The notes beneath the pieces were generated by a model, which ran no database searches, was not told the origin of the DNA, and saw only the letters and a list, made by a program, of their open reading frames with translations. A stretch of 23,073 nucleotides of DNA from JALZOC01 sp031361295. Its GTDB lineage: Bacteria > Acidobacteriota > Vicinamibacteria > Vicinamibacterales > 2-12-FULL-66-21. This document shows positions 15,148-23,053 of the stretch, one piece after another (position 1 is the first letter of the stretch; the number at the start of each line of letters is the position of its first letter). Location: assembly GCA_031361295.1 (NCBI GenBank), contig JANMCN010000247.1, forward strand, positions 1 through 23,073. The letters run 5' to 3'. Position numbers and translations under genes: made by a program.

Positions 15148-16428
15148 TCAGGACGAAGGTCGAGTCGCCAACCGTCGCCATCGAGCCACGCAGCCCCACG
15201 CCAGCATCGCGCACGGCAGCCCGTACTCAGCAGCCATCAGTCCTGTGGGCACCACCCAGCGGCCTCCATGCCGGGCCATATCCCACACGATGTACACGGG
15301 CATCACGCTCAGCGTCCACAAAGTCAGCGGGAGCGTGGCGGTCGTGAACAGGAAGGGGGTGAAATAGAGGAGGTACCACGGGTAGATGACGGGCGCGCAG
15401 GCGAGCGCTGCCGCCATGGGCCACGCCCATGCCGCGGGCGTGGCCGCGTGGAGGTGCAGCCGGCTCCACGACGCGACGGCGAGTCCGACGCCGACCGCGG
15501 CGATCGCCGCAAGTTGAGGCGTCGCCGCCGCCGCAATGATCCGGAAGAGAGGGCCATTGAAGCGGATATGGGCCACGACGTTCGGCACTGCTCCGAACGG
15601 GAGCGTGGGCCCGGAAATGAACGGCAGATACAGGAGCGCGAACAGCGCGGCGCCCGCGAGCGCGTCACGCAGGCGGATGCGGCGCCAGAACAGAGGCACG
15701 AGGACGATTGGCAGCAGCTTGGTGGTGACTGCCAGTACGAACGCCATCGACGCGAGAGCGGTCCGTCGCTTCGTCAGCCAGTACGCCGACGCGGTGATCC
15801 ACAGGGCCCCGAGCGCATCGATATGTCCGCTGTGCGCAATCTCGAAGATGACGAGCGGGTTCCACGCGTAAGCGAGCGCGAGCCACGCCGGCTGCCCCGT
15901 CACGACGAGCCAGCGCCAGACGACGACGATCGTGAGGAGGTCGCACGCGACCAAAGCGAGCTTCATCGCGCGCGACGAATCGTGCAGCCCGACGACGAAC
16001 CGGAAGAACAGCTGCGCCCCGGGCGGGTAAGGCGTGCGCGCACGCAGGCTGGGCATCTGCCGTGTTTCGGCGGTGTGCGTCGCGGCCATCGCGGGATCCG
16101 AGGGGAGCACCAGGTACGGGTTGTACCCGAGGAGCTGCACGCGTCCGTCCCAGACGTATCGCACCATGTCGCTGTCCGCTCCCGCCTGGGGCATCGCGAG
16201 CGGGACGCGAAAAGCGACGGCAAACGCGAACGCCGCAAGGAGAAGCCGGCGGGGCGCAGGATCCTCGTTCCAGACCCGCGCCAGCATCGCCGCGTATGCG
16301 CCGCCAGCGACACCGACGCAGGTGAGGAACAGTGGGGAGCCCAGCGGAGCTCTCGTGATCACGGTCACGAAGACCGCCGTCAGGAACGCAGTCCCGGTGA
16401 GCGCGAGCGACCACGAAAGAGACTTCAT
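15148..16428 (-). CDS. GT-C family integral membrane glycosyltransferase (mannosyltransferase-like)
   Basis: 426 residues with about 10-12 membrane helices. The signature is in the first large loop: DSDMVRYVWDGRVQLLGYNPY (85-105), where D85/D87 are candidate catalytic or metal-contacting acids, followed by SLRARTPYPPGAQLFF. A late IYPWYLLYFTPFLF helix is also typical. This pattern belongs to polyprenyl-phosphate-sugar dependent GT-C enzymes (GT87/MptA-B-like), which transfer a hexose, often mannose, on the outer face of the inner membrane to glycolipid, glycan or protein. The acceptor is unknown. ATG 16428 gives a natural start but has no Shine-Dalgarno site; the next upstream ATG (16464) overlaps the start codon of the divergent gene. 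The open frame continues to 17040 but that is antisense shadow. Confidence 0.82.
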   Translation of the reverse strand: MKSLSWSLALTGTAFLTAVFVTVITRAPLGSPLFLTCVGVAGGAYAAMLARVWNEDPAPRRLLLAAFAFAVAFRVPLAMPQAGADSDMVRYVWDGRVQLLGYNPYLVLPSDPAMAATHTAETRQMPSLRARTPYPPGAQLFFRFVVGLHDSSRAMKLALVACDLLTIVVVWRWLVVTGQPAWLALAYAWNPLVIFEIAHSGHIDALGALWITASAYWLTKRRTALASMAFVLAVTTKLLPIVLVPLFWRRIRLRDALAGAALFALLYLPFISGPTLPFGAVPNVVAHIRFNGPLFRIIAAAATPQLAAIAAVGVGLAVASWSRLHLHAATPAAWAWPMAAALACAPVIYPWYLLYFTPFLFTTATLPLTLWTLSVMPVYIVWDMARHGGRWVVPTGLMAAEYGLPCAMLAWGCVARWRRLATRPSS

Positions 16429-16444
16429 CGGAAGAATGGTTTGG

Positions 16445-16450
16445 ATTATA
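16445..16450 (-). promoter_or_regulatory. Perfect TATAAT -10 box for the glycosyltransferase gene
   Basis: The minus strand reads TATAAT at 16450-16445, 16 bases before the ATG at 16428, implying a leader of about ten bases without a Shine-Dalgarno site. The best -35 (TGTCGA, 18 bases upstream, within the divergent gene's coding start) is poor. The same AT-rich patch reads TATAAA on plus and abuts the Shine-Dalgarno AAGGA (16451-16455) of the barrel gene. Confidence 0.4.
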
Positions 16451-16462
16451 AAGGACGTACTC

Positions 16463-17668
16463 ATGGCTTCGACATCGTTCGTCAGTCTGGCTCTGCTCGC
16501 TGGAGGGATGCTGCTCGGAAGCGGCACGGCGGCACGCGCGCAGAACCCGGGATCACGCGCGGCGGAGACAGCGGCAGAGCAGGAACACAAGGCGCGGGCC
16601 CTGTCCCCGTACCGGAGAGGCTTTCTGGAGCGACAGCTGCTCGAGATCGAGCACGCCGGCGGCTTCGGCGTCGCCCGTGGACTCTTCGTCACCTCGGGCG
16701 ACATCAAACGCGGAGCGGGTCCCTCCCTGGGGCCGGCGTACGGAAAGACCTTCGCGAGCGGGGCGGTGCTCCAGGCAAAGGCCGTGTTCTCGACCCGCAA
16801 CGCGAAGGTTGTCCAGGTCGCCCTCCAGTCGCCCGAGCTCGCCAGACGCACGCTGACCATTCGCACCCGCGTGCGCTGGCAGGACGTACCCGACGTGGCG
16901 TTCCATGGCCTCGCGCCAGGTGTTCGTCGCGAAGCCGGGGGGTACGACGAGCGGCAGACGGAGGTCAGCATCGGCGCGGCGTTCAGGCCTGAGCGTCTGC
17001 TGCGGTTCGGAGGCGGTCTCGCCCTGCAGCGCTTCGACACCGACGTCGCCTCCGAGACCGGACCCGCGGCGGGCAGTCTCTTCGCAGGAGTGCCGGGTGT
17101 CGGGGCCGATCCGCAGTATCTTCACGGCTACGGCTCTGCGGGCATCGACTCTCGCGACAGCGAGGGCTACAGCCGCCACGGCAGCCTGCTCCGCGCGACG
17201 CTTCACGATTACCGTCAGCAGAACGACGGTCCATACTCGTTCCGCCGCATCGACGGCGCAGCCGAGCAGTATGTGCCCATCCTCGGCGGAAACTGGGTGC
17301 TCTATCTCGGGCTTCGCGCCTCGACGACGAGCGCGGACGCCGGAGAGTCGGTGCCATTCTTTCTCCTGCCCGATTTGGGCGGACACGATCTCCGCGGGTA
17401 CAGCAACTACCGCTTTCTCGACAGGCATTCGCTCCTCGTGACCGCCGAGTACCGGTGGTACGCGCAGGAATTCCTCGACGGCGCCATTTTTTACGATGCC
17501 GGCAAGGCCGTCTCGCGCCGCGCGGATCTCGATTTCACCGGGCTCAGACATTCCTACGGCGCGGGAGTCCGGTTGCACGGATCGCGGGCGACGGTGCTCA
17601 GGATTGAAGTGGCAAGAAGCCGGGAAGGGACGCGGTTCATCCTGGCGTTCAGCCCGGTCGGGGAGTAG
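16463..17668 (+). CDS. Omp85/BamA-type outer membrane barrel lacking POTRA domains
   Basis: 401 residues. Residues 1-26 are a signal peptide (LALLAGGMLLGSGTAARA, cut before QNP). The rest is beta-barrel: alternating amphipathic strands, the LRGY motif (310-313, in GGHDLRGYSNYRF) that marks the lid loop of Omp85 proteins, and C-terminal strands YGAGVRLHG and RIEVARSREGTRFILAFSP. The region before the barrel is far too short for POTRA domains, so this is a barrel-only Omp85 relative rather than BamA or TamA. It would sit in the outer membrane and pass or insert a partner protein or lipid; this role is inference. ATG 16463 has AAGGA seven bases upstream. Seven bases separate its stop from the next gene, so the two are an operon. 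Confidence 0.82.
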   Translation: MASTSFVSLALLAGGMLLGSGTAARAQNPGSRAAETAAEQEHKARALSPYRRGFLERQLLEIEHAGGFGVARGLFVTSGDIKRGAGPSLGPAYGKTFASGAVLQAKAVFSTRNAKVVQVALQSPELARRTLTIRTRVRWQDVPDVAFHGLAPGVRREAGGYDERQTEVSIGAAFRPERLLRFGGGLALQRFDTDVASETGPAAGSLFAGVPGVGADPQYLHGYGSAGIDSRDSEGYSRHGSLLRATLHDYRQQNDGPYSFRRIDGAAEQYVPILGGNWVLYLGLRASTTSADAGESVPFFLLPDLGGHDLRGYSNYRFLDRHSLLVTAEYRWYAQEFLDGAIFYDAGKAVSRRADLDFTGLRHSYGAGVRLHGSRATVLRIEVARSREGTRFILAFSPVGE

Positions 17669-17675
17669 GCCGTCG

Positions 17676-19358
17676 ATGCGCAGGTCCATCATTCATCCGC
17701 TCACTGCTCTCGTCGTCCTCGCCGTGGCGCGCGCGTCCGGAATCGTCGGCGCGCAAGCGTCCCGGACCGCCCCGACGTTTTTCGACGACGATCCCCTGAG
17801 CATGATTGTCGATACGCAGGACGCGTCGAAGGCGCAGTCCCGCGAGCTCTCGCTGGTCTACGACGCCAGCATCAACCTCATGGGACGACCCGGCCTGCGC
17901 GTCGTGGGCCGGGCCGAGAGCATCAACACGATCGACGAAGTGCCCGATTCGGCCTGGTTCACGAATCGGAAGGCCCTCGCCCCGGACGAGATCAGGCGCG
18001 GCGTGACAGACGATGCGGGCCCTGCCCCCGGGCAATGGACCGTGAGCCGCAAGTCCAACGGCGTGTCGCCCGGCTTCACCATCACGGACCAGCGCGGCCG
18101 CCGCTACTTCGTCAAATTCGACCCGCCGGGTCTGCCGGAGCTGGCCACCGGAGCCGAGGCTGTCGTCACCCGTCTCTTTCACGCGCTCGGGTACTACGTC
18201 CCGCAGGTGAACATCGGCACGCTGCGCCCGGAGAACCTGGTGATCGGACCCGACGCGACCGTCAGGATGCCGGACGGATCCCGGCGTCGCATGCGCCACA
18301 CCGACATCGAGGAACAGCTGTCGCGCGCCGACCGTCAGGTGGACGGTACGTACCGGGTCAGCCTCGCGGCGGCTCTCGAAGGCAGGCCGCTCGAGGGGTT
18401 CAAGTACGAAGGTACCCGTTCGGACGATCCGAACGACATCGTGCCTCACGAGAATCGCCGTGAGCTGCGCGGTCTGCGGGTGTTCAGCGCCTGGCTGAAT
18501 CACACCGATGCCAAGGCGATCAATTCGATGGACACCCTCCTGCCTGTGAATGGCCGGTCGATCGTCCGCCACAACCTGATCGATTTCAATGCCGCGCTCG
18601 GCAGCGCAGGCATCGGCCTGCGCGAGCGACGGGATGGGTACGAATATCTGGCGGAGGTCGGCGCCGCCGGAAAGGCCCTGCCGGCGTTCGGGTTCAAGCC
18701 ACGTGGCTGGATGCGGATCGAGTACCCCAATTTTCGAGGCATCGGCCGATTCGAGTCGAAGGCGTTCGAACCGGAACAATGGCGGCCGCGGGTGCCCAAT
18801 CCCGCCTACGTCCGGTCGCGCGCGGACGACACCTTCTGGGCCGCGAGGAAACTCATGGGCCTCCCGGACGCCGTCATCCGCGCGGCCGTCCAGGCGGGTC
18901 AATATACAGATCCTGGTGCGGAGCGGTTTCTCGGCGATGCGCTCATCGAGCGCCGCGACAAGATTGGCCGCGTCTGGCTGACGGGCGTCAATCCGGTGAT
19001 CGATCCGGCGCTTTCGGCCGCCGGGGCACTGACGTTCCGGAACGCGGCGGTGGACTACGAGGTCGCGACGGGGCCGGGTTCGTACCTGGTGAAGTGGTAT
19101 CGCTTCGACAATGGCACGGGGGACTCGGAGGAGATCGGGACGACGACCGGCCAGCCTCCGTTCCGCGCTCCGGCCGACCTGCGCGGATCCTTCGTGCGCG
19201 TCGATATCAGCGCCGTGGATGGCGGGAATCCCTCCTGGAACCGGCCGGTGCGCGCCCACCTCCGCAGGATCGGCGGGGGCTGGCAGCTGGTGGGGTTCGA
19301 CCGCATGCCAGACGCTCCGCCGATGCGTGCCGGACTGGTCGGCGCTGAACTCAAGTAA
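17676..19358 (+). CDS. Secreted protein of unknown function with a kinase-like active-site pattern
   Basis: 560 residues with a signal peptide (about 1-26, ending GAQA). Seen in the sequence: RRYFVKFDPPGLPELATGAEAVVTRLF (K147; E155 or E161), a VPQ hinge-like site (175-177), RSDDPNDIVPHENRRELRGLRVFSAWLNHTDAKAINSMD (D278, K280, N283) and HNLIDFNAALGS (D303). The order Lys, Glu, D-x-K-x2-N, hydrophobic-D-F is that of atypical protein/lipid kinase folds such as HipA, PI4K and Fam20. Where such enzymes have DFG, this protein has DFN. I remember an uncharacterised Acidobacteria family with the same HRRDLRGLRVF, D-K-x2-N and LIDFGSSLGS motifs. The C-terminal part (about 440-540) looks like a beta-rich domain. 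It starts seven bases after the Omp85-like gene with GGGGAG upstream. The kinase reading is a hypothesis; the presence of a real secreted protein gene is not in doubt. Confidence 0.85.
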   Translation: MRRSIIHPLTALVVLAVARASGIVGAQASRTAPTFFDDDPLSMIVDTQDASKAQSRELSLVYDASINLMGRPGLRVVGRAESINTIDEVPDSAWFTNRKALAPDEIRRGVTDDAGPAPGQWTVSRKSNGVSPGFTITDQRGRRYFVKFDPPGLPELATGAEAVVTRLFHALGYYVPQVNIGTLRPENLVIGPDATVRMPDGSRRRMRHTDIEEQLSRADRQVDGTYRVSLAAALEGRPLEGFKYEGTRSDDPNDIVPHENRRELRGLRVFSAWLNHTDAKAINSMDTLLPVNGRSIVRHNLIDFNAALGSAGIGLRERRDGYEYLAEVGAAGKALPAFGFKPRGWMRIEYPNFRGIGRFESKAFEPEQWRPRVPNPAYVRSRADDTFWAARKLMGLPDAVIRAAVQAGQYTDPGAERFLGDALIERRDKIGRVWLTGVNPVIDPALSAAGALTFRNAAVDYEVATGPGSYLVKWYRFDNGTGDSEEIGTTTGQPPFRAPADLRGSFVRVDISAVDGGNPSWNRPVRAHLRRIGGGWQLVGFDRMPDAPPMRAGLVGAELK

Positions 19359-19369
19359 CCGGGCGTTCG

Positions 19370-19963
19370 TTACTCGTCACGCTCTTCCTGGTAGCTCCGG
19401 CCCAGCAACAGTCGCCGGGTCGCTTCGACCGTCAGCCCGAACGCCAGGTGCGATCCGAGCGCGGACGCGTGGCGGACCAGCGGGTAGTCCGTGGGGGGCC
19501 CCGCAAATCCCGCGAGGGGAACTCCAATCTCATCCGCCAGGAGCCAGACGGCGGCGCCGAACGGCAGCCCGGCTGCCGCGGCGGCATCTGGTTGCATCTC
19601 GGCGACCGCGCCATAGAACGCGCCCGTCAACGCGCCGAACGCGTAGTGGACGGCGGAGCCCCCGACGCGCTTCCCCAATCGACCGAGCGGTCTGCCCGAG
19701 ACCGCCTCCGATATCTTCGATGCGGCCTGCATGGTTGCCGGTTCGTCGGAGAACGTCCCATCCGTATCGTTCGGGCTGGCCGCGTGACGCGTTTCGTGAC
19801 GGCCGCTGTTCGTTTCCGTCGGCCCGATCAGGTGGTTCACGCGAACCATCACCCACGCGCCGGCCAGACCTCCCGCCGCGCCCACAGCGGCGGCAATCAG
19901 TGGCTGCCGCCTGCGTCGTGGTCCGCTCGTGTCTGGTGTCTGTCCTGCTCTGCGATTCGCCAT
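19370..19963 (-). CDS. DUF1440 membrane protein
   Basis: 197 residues from ATG 19963. One N-terminal helix (LIAAAVGAAGGLAGAWVMVRVNHLIG) is followed by a polar loop, then VHYAFGALTGAFYGAVAEM, AAAAGLPFGAAVWLLADEIGVPLAGFAGPP and a final LGSHLAFGLTVEATRRLLL. The helix-rich layout and the DEIGVPLAG-type segment match DUF1440 (YagU-like) inner-membrane proteins; E. coli YagU has been linked to acid resistance, but no mechanism is established. There is no good Shine-Dalgarno site for ATG 19963; the frame is open to 20089, with an ATG at 20015 inside an inverted repeat. It converges on the kinase-like gene with an 11-base gap. Confidence 0.75.
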   Translation of the reverse strand: MANRRAGQTPDTSGPRRRRQPLIAAAVGAAGGLAGAWVMVRVNHLIGPTETNSGRHETRHAASPNDTDGTFSDEPATMQAASKISEAVSGRPLGRLGKRVGGSAVHYAFGALTGAFYGAVAEMQPDAAAAAGLPFGAAVWLLADEIGVPLAGFAGPPTDYPLVRHASALGSHLAFGLTVEATRRLLLGRSYQEERDE

Positions 19964-20012
19964 GCGTGTCGCTGAAGCACGCCCCGTGCCCGACAGGTGT
20001 CCGCTGTGCAAC

Positions 20013-20035
20013 ATGCGAGGCCAGGAGCCTCGCAT
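20013..20035. repeat. Perfect 9-bp inverted repeat between divergent genes
   Basis: ATGCGAGGC, five bases, GCCTCGCAT. It lies in the 199-base gap between the divergent DUF1440 and methyltransferase-like genes. It could be an operator or a hairpin in the leader of either gene. No T-run follows, so it is unlikely to be an intrinsic terminator. Confidence 0.6.
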
Positions 20036-20162
20036 GAAACGAATCGCGATCACGGCGGGCCGGCGTGCGCGATCGCCCGGTCGGCGCACGGGACGTCACG
20101 CCCCTCCAATGCCCACCCCGTCCGCCGGCGCGCGGCAGGGCGATGGTACTATTCCACCCAGA

Positions 20163-20753
20163 ATGACTCCAGATGCTCCGGCGGGTGCGTGGCTGTTCCG
20201 CTATCGATCGTCGCTGCCGGTTCCCCTCGCGCTCATCCTCGTCCTGGTGCGGAGAGGCGAGGTAGCCGCCCCCTGGATCCTTGTCGTGGGACCGCTGCTC
20301 GCAGCCGTCGGTGAGGCGCTGCGGTTGTGGGCGGTCCGGCATATCGGCACGATTTCACGCACGAGGACGACGCGGTATGGACCGCTCATTGCCGGCGGGC
20401 CCTATGGGATCGTGCGCAATCCGCTGTACGTCGGAAACTGGTGTCTCTGGACGGGCTTCGCGGTCTGGTCGGGTCTGCTCTGGATGCTGCCTGTCGCGTG
20501 GGTGCTGTTCGTCCTGCAGTATCGCGCGATTGCCCGGTGGGAAGGCTCGTTCCTGCGCGGCATCTATCACGAGACCTACGACGATTACGCGCGGAACGTC
20601 CGGGCGTGGGTGCCGCGCTGGCCGCCGCACGCGGCCCCGTCTCCAGGGCGCGTCCATCCGTGGAGAGACGTGTTCTTCAGCGAGCGCGGCACGCTCATCG
20701 CTGCGGCGGTGATGGCCGTGCTGCTCACCGTCAAGCACTGGGTATTCGGCTGA
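20163..20753 (+). CDS. Isoprenylcysteine carboxyl methyltransferase / phospholipid methyltransferase-like membrane protein
   Basis: 196 residues with about four membrane helices (VPLALILVLV, ILVVGPLLAAVGEALRLW, a paired WTGFAVWSGLLWMLPVAWVLFV, and a C-terminal IAAAVMAVLLTV). The SAM-site signature of the ICMT/PEMT family is present: GGPYGIVRNPLYVGNW, and after the paired helix RWEGSFLRGIYHETYDDYARNVRAWVPR, with the conserved Glu, Tyr-x2-Tyr and VPR. These enzymes methylate small lipids, isoprenoid-linked thiols or phospholipid head groups; the bacterial substrate is usually unknown. ATG 20163 has no Shine-Dalgarno site, while TACTAT at 20147-20152 could be a -10 giving a nearly leaderless message. 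The frame is open upstream to 19929 without support. Confidence 0.78.
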   Translation: MTPDAPAGAWLFRYRSSLPVPLALILVLVRRGEVAAPWILVVGPLLAAVGEALRLWAVRHIGTISRTRTTRYGPLIAGGPYGIVRNPLYVGNWCLWTGFAVWSGLLWMLPVAWVLFVLQYRAIARWEGSFLRGIYHETYDDYARNVRAWVPRWPPHAAPSPGRVHPWRDVFFSERGTLIAAAVMAVLLTVKHWVFG

Positions 20754-20757
20754 GGCT

Positions 20758-20781
20758 GGGCCAGCGCTTCGCGATCGGCCC
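20758..20781. terminator. Weak hairpin between convergent genes
   Basis: GGGCC (20758-20762) and GGCCC (20777-20781) can pair in the 60-base gap between the methyltransferase-like gene and cysN, which end towards each other. The stem is only 5 bp and no T-run is present. Confidence 0.25.
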
Positions 20782-20813
20782 GGAGGCGCGACGACCTCGA
20801 GATCGGTTCCAGG

Positions 20814-22115
20814 CTACGTGAGGATCTCCTCCAGGACCCGCCGGACCGCGGCGACCGCTTCGTCGTGGCCGTCCGCCTCGCGCGCGGCGCGCGCCAGGCG
20901 ATCGGCCGCGTCGGTCCCGGGCAGCAGCGTGGTCTCGTCTCGCACGGCGCGGACGATCATTCCCGCTCCGGCGGTGAAGTTCGTGGCGGGGTCGATCAGG
21001 ACGAAGCTGCCGGTCGTGCGATTCCTCGCATAGGCGTCGAAGGCGATCGGCCTCGAGGTCGAGACCGTCACCGCCCCGATTTGATTCAGCTCCAGCGGGG
21101 TATCGACCTGGGCCGTCACCGTCCGGGTCGCATGCTTCAACAGGTACGTGCGGGCGGGATCGAGGGCGCGTTCGTCCATCCAGACGACCTGCGCCGAGAA
21201 GCGGTTGCCCACGTCGAGCGATCCGGACGCCAGGAGGTCGCCCCGGCTGATGTCGAGCTCGTGCTCGAGCACCAGGGTGACGGACATCGGGGCGATCGCG
21301 ACGTCGAGATCGCCGTCGTATGTCACGATCCGCTTGACTCTCGACGTCCGGCCGCCCGGCCACACGGTGACGGGATCGCCCGGGCGGATGGTGCCGGAGG
21401 CGATCTGGCCGGCGTAGCCGCGAAACGAGTCGTCGGGCCGGACGGCGAGCTGCACGGGAAACCGGAAGGGCTTGCCCGCCGACGGGCGGTCGACTTCGAC
21501 CGTCTCCAGGTATTCGAGGAGGCTTGCGCCCTTGAACCAGGGGGTCCGTTCGCTGTGCGCGATGACATTGTCGCCGTGAAGCGCGCTCAGCGGAATGGCG
21601 TGGAGGGCCGCGCCCTCGAGAATCTCGGAAAAATCCGCGCAGGTCGCGTCGAACACGCTGCGGGCCCAGCCCACCAGGTCCATCTTGTTGACGGCCAGTA
21701 CGAAGTGCGAGATCCCGAGCAGTCGCGCGATCTTGGCGTGCCGCCTGGTCTGCTCCAGCACTCCATGGCGGGCATCGACGAGGAGGATCGCGACGTCTGC
21801 GGTCGACGCGCCGGTGGCCATGTTGCGGGTGTACTGCTCATGGCCGGGGGTGTCCGCCAGAATCCATTTCCGGCGCGCGGTGGCGAAGTACCGGTACGCC
21901 ACATCGATCGTGATCCCCTGCTCGCGCTCCGCCTTGAGACCATCGGTGAACAGCGAGAAGTCGATCGGGCCCGCGGTCCGGCTCTTCGAGGCGGCCTCGA
22001 CGGATCGAATCTGATCCTCGTACACGCCCCGCGAGTCGTAGAGCAGCCGGCCGATGAGCGTGCTCTTCCCGTCGTCCACGCTCCCGGCCGTGCAGATGCG
22101 CAGCAGGTCCGCCAT
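20814..22115 (-). CDS. cysN: Sulfate adenylyltransferase subunit 1 (GTPase)
   Basis: 433 residues. An EF-Tu-like GTPase with all motifs intact: G1 GSVDDGKST, G2 Thr in REQGIT, G3 DTPGH, G4 NKMD and a G5 SAL-type site, followed by two beta-barrel domains. With CysD it makes ATP sulfurylase, coupling GTP hydrolysis to formation of adenosine 5'-phosphosulfate from ATP and sulfate. It lacks the C-terminal APS kinase (CysC) domain often fused in CysNC proteins, so the next step needs a separate kinase or direct APS reduction. ATG 22115 shares its A with the cysD stop (TGATG), giving tight translational coupling. The open frame extends upstream to 22553 but that is antisense to nothing real and overlaps cysD. 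Confidence 0.95.
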   Translation of the reverse strand: MADLLRICTAGSVDDGKSTLIGRLLYDSRGVYEDQIRSVEAASKSRTAGPIDFSLFTDGLKAEREQGITIDVAYRYFATARRKWILADTPGHEQYTRNMATGASTADVAILLVDARHGVLEQTRRHAKIARLLGISHFVLAVNKMDLVGWARSVFDATCADFSEILEGAALHAIPLSALHGDNVIAHSERTPWFKGASLLEYLETVEVDRPSAGKPFRFPVQLAVRPDDSFRGYAGQIASGTIRPGDPVTVWPGGRTSRVKRIVTYDGDLDVAIAPMSVTLVLEHELDISRGDLLASGSLDVGNRFSAQVVWMDERALDPARTYLLKHATRTVTAQVDTPLELNQIGAVTVSTSRPIAFDAYARNRTTGSFVLIDPATNFTAGAGMIVRAVRDETTLLPGTDAADRLARAAREADGHDEAVAAVRRVLEEILT

Positions 22116-23053
22116 CAGAAGTAGCCCTCGCGCTTCTTCATCTCCATCGAGCTGTCCTGATCGTGGTCGATGACGCGGAGCTGACGCTCCGAGTGACGGA
22201 CCGAGACGAGCTCCTCGATGATCTTGGGGACCGTGTCGGCGTCCGAGCGCACCGCGCCCGTGCACGGGGAGCACCCGAGCGACCGCATGCGGCACATGAC
22301 GACCTCCGCCCGCTCGCCCGGCATCAGCGGCACGAATGGCTGCTCCCGCATGAGGAGCCCGCCGCCCCGCACGATGACCTCGCGGGGCTTGGCGAAATAC
22401 AGCGGCACGACCGGGATGCGCTCGGCGTCGATGTAGTGCCACACGTCGAGCTCGGTCCAGTTCGAGAGGGGGAACACGCGGATGGTCTCCCCCGGCGAGA
22501 TCCGTCCGTTCAGCAGGTGCCAGAGCTCCGGCCGCTGGCGTTTGGGATCCCATTGCCCCTTCTCGTTGCGGAGCGAGAACACGCGCTCCTTCGCCCGCGA
22601 ACGCTCCTCATCCCGCCGGGCGCCTCCGAAGGCGGCGTCGAACCCGCCGGCGGCGAGCCCGTCGAGGAGCGCCTGCGTCTTGAGGAGGCCGCAGCAGCGC
22701 TGCGTGCCGAGGGCGAACGGCTGCGCGCCGTTGGCGATCGCGGCCGTGTTCGTGTGCACGATCAGCTTCGCGCCGATTTCGCCGGCATACCAGTCGCGGA
22801 ACGCAATCATTTCGCGGAACTTGTAGGTCGTGTCGATGTGCAGCAGCGGGAACGGCATCGGACCAGGGTGGAACGCCTTCTGCGCAAGACGCAGCAGGAC
22901 CGACGAGTCCTTGCCGATCGAATACAGCATGACGGGCCGCTCGAACTCCGCCACGACCTCGCGCATGATGTGGATGCTCTCGGCCTCGAGCATGCGCAGG
23001 TGGTCGAGCGTCGGAGCAATCGTGGCGGGGGGCGGCAAGGTCTGTGTCTGCAT
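22115..23053 (-). CDS. cysD: Sulfate adenylyltransferase subunit 2
   Basis: 312 residues, the usual CysD length. It has the PP-loop SIGKDSS (about 45-51) that binds ATP, then HIDTTYKFREMIAFRD, GARRDEERSRAKER and QWDPKRQRPELW, and the C-terminus ends MKKREGYF, all as in CysD of other bacteria. It adenylates sulfate using the GTPase CysN as activator, the first step of cytoplasmic sulfate assimilation. ATG 23053 opens with a Pro/Thr-rich stretch before LDHLRMLEAESIHIMREV; no convincing Shine-Dalgarno site is visible in the 20 bases left in the window, and a start further in is possible. Genes further upstream (perhaps cysH) are outside the window. Confidence 0.95.
   Translation of the reverse strand: MQTQTLPPPATIAPTLDHLRMLEAESIHIMREVVAEFERPVMLYSIGKDSSVLLRLAQKAFHPGPMPFPLLHIDTTYKFREMIAFRDWYAGEIGAKLIVHTNTAAIANGAQPFALGTQRCCGLLKTQALLDGLAAGGFDAAFGGARRDEERSRAKERVFSLRNEKGQWDPKRQRPELWHLLNGRISPGETIRVFPLSNWTELDVWHYIDAERIPVVPLYFAKPREVIVRGGGLLMREQPFVPLMPGERAEVVMCRMRSLGCSPCTGAVRSDADTVPKIIEELVSVRHSERQLRVIDHDQDSSMEMKKREGYF

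Noticed and set aside
15016..16463. Long plus-strand frames opposite the glycosyltransferase
   Set aside because: Low-complexity Arg/Glu/His shadow; the minus frame has ordered hydrophobic helices and the GT-C loop signature.
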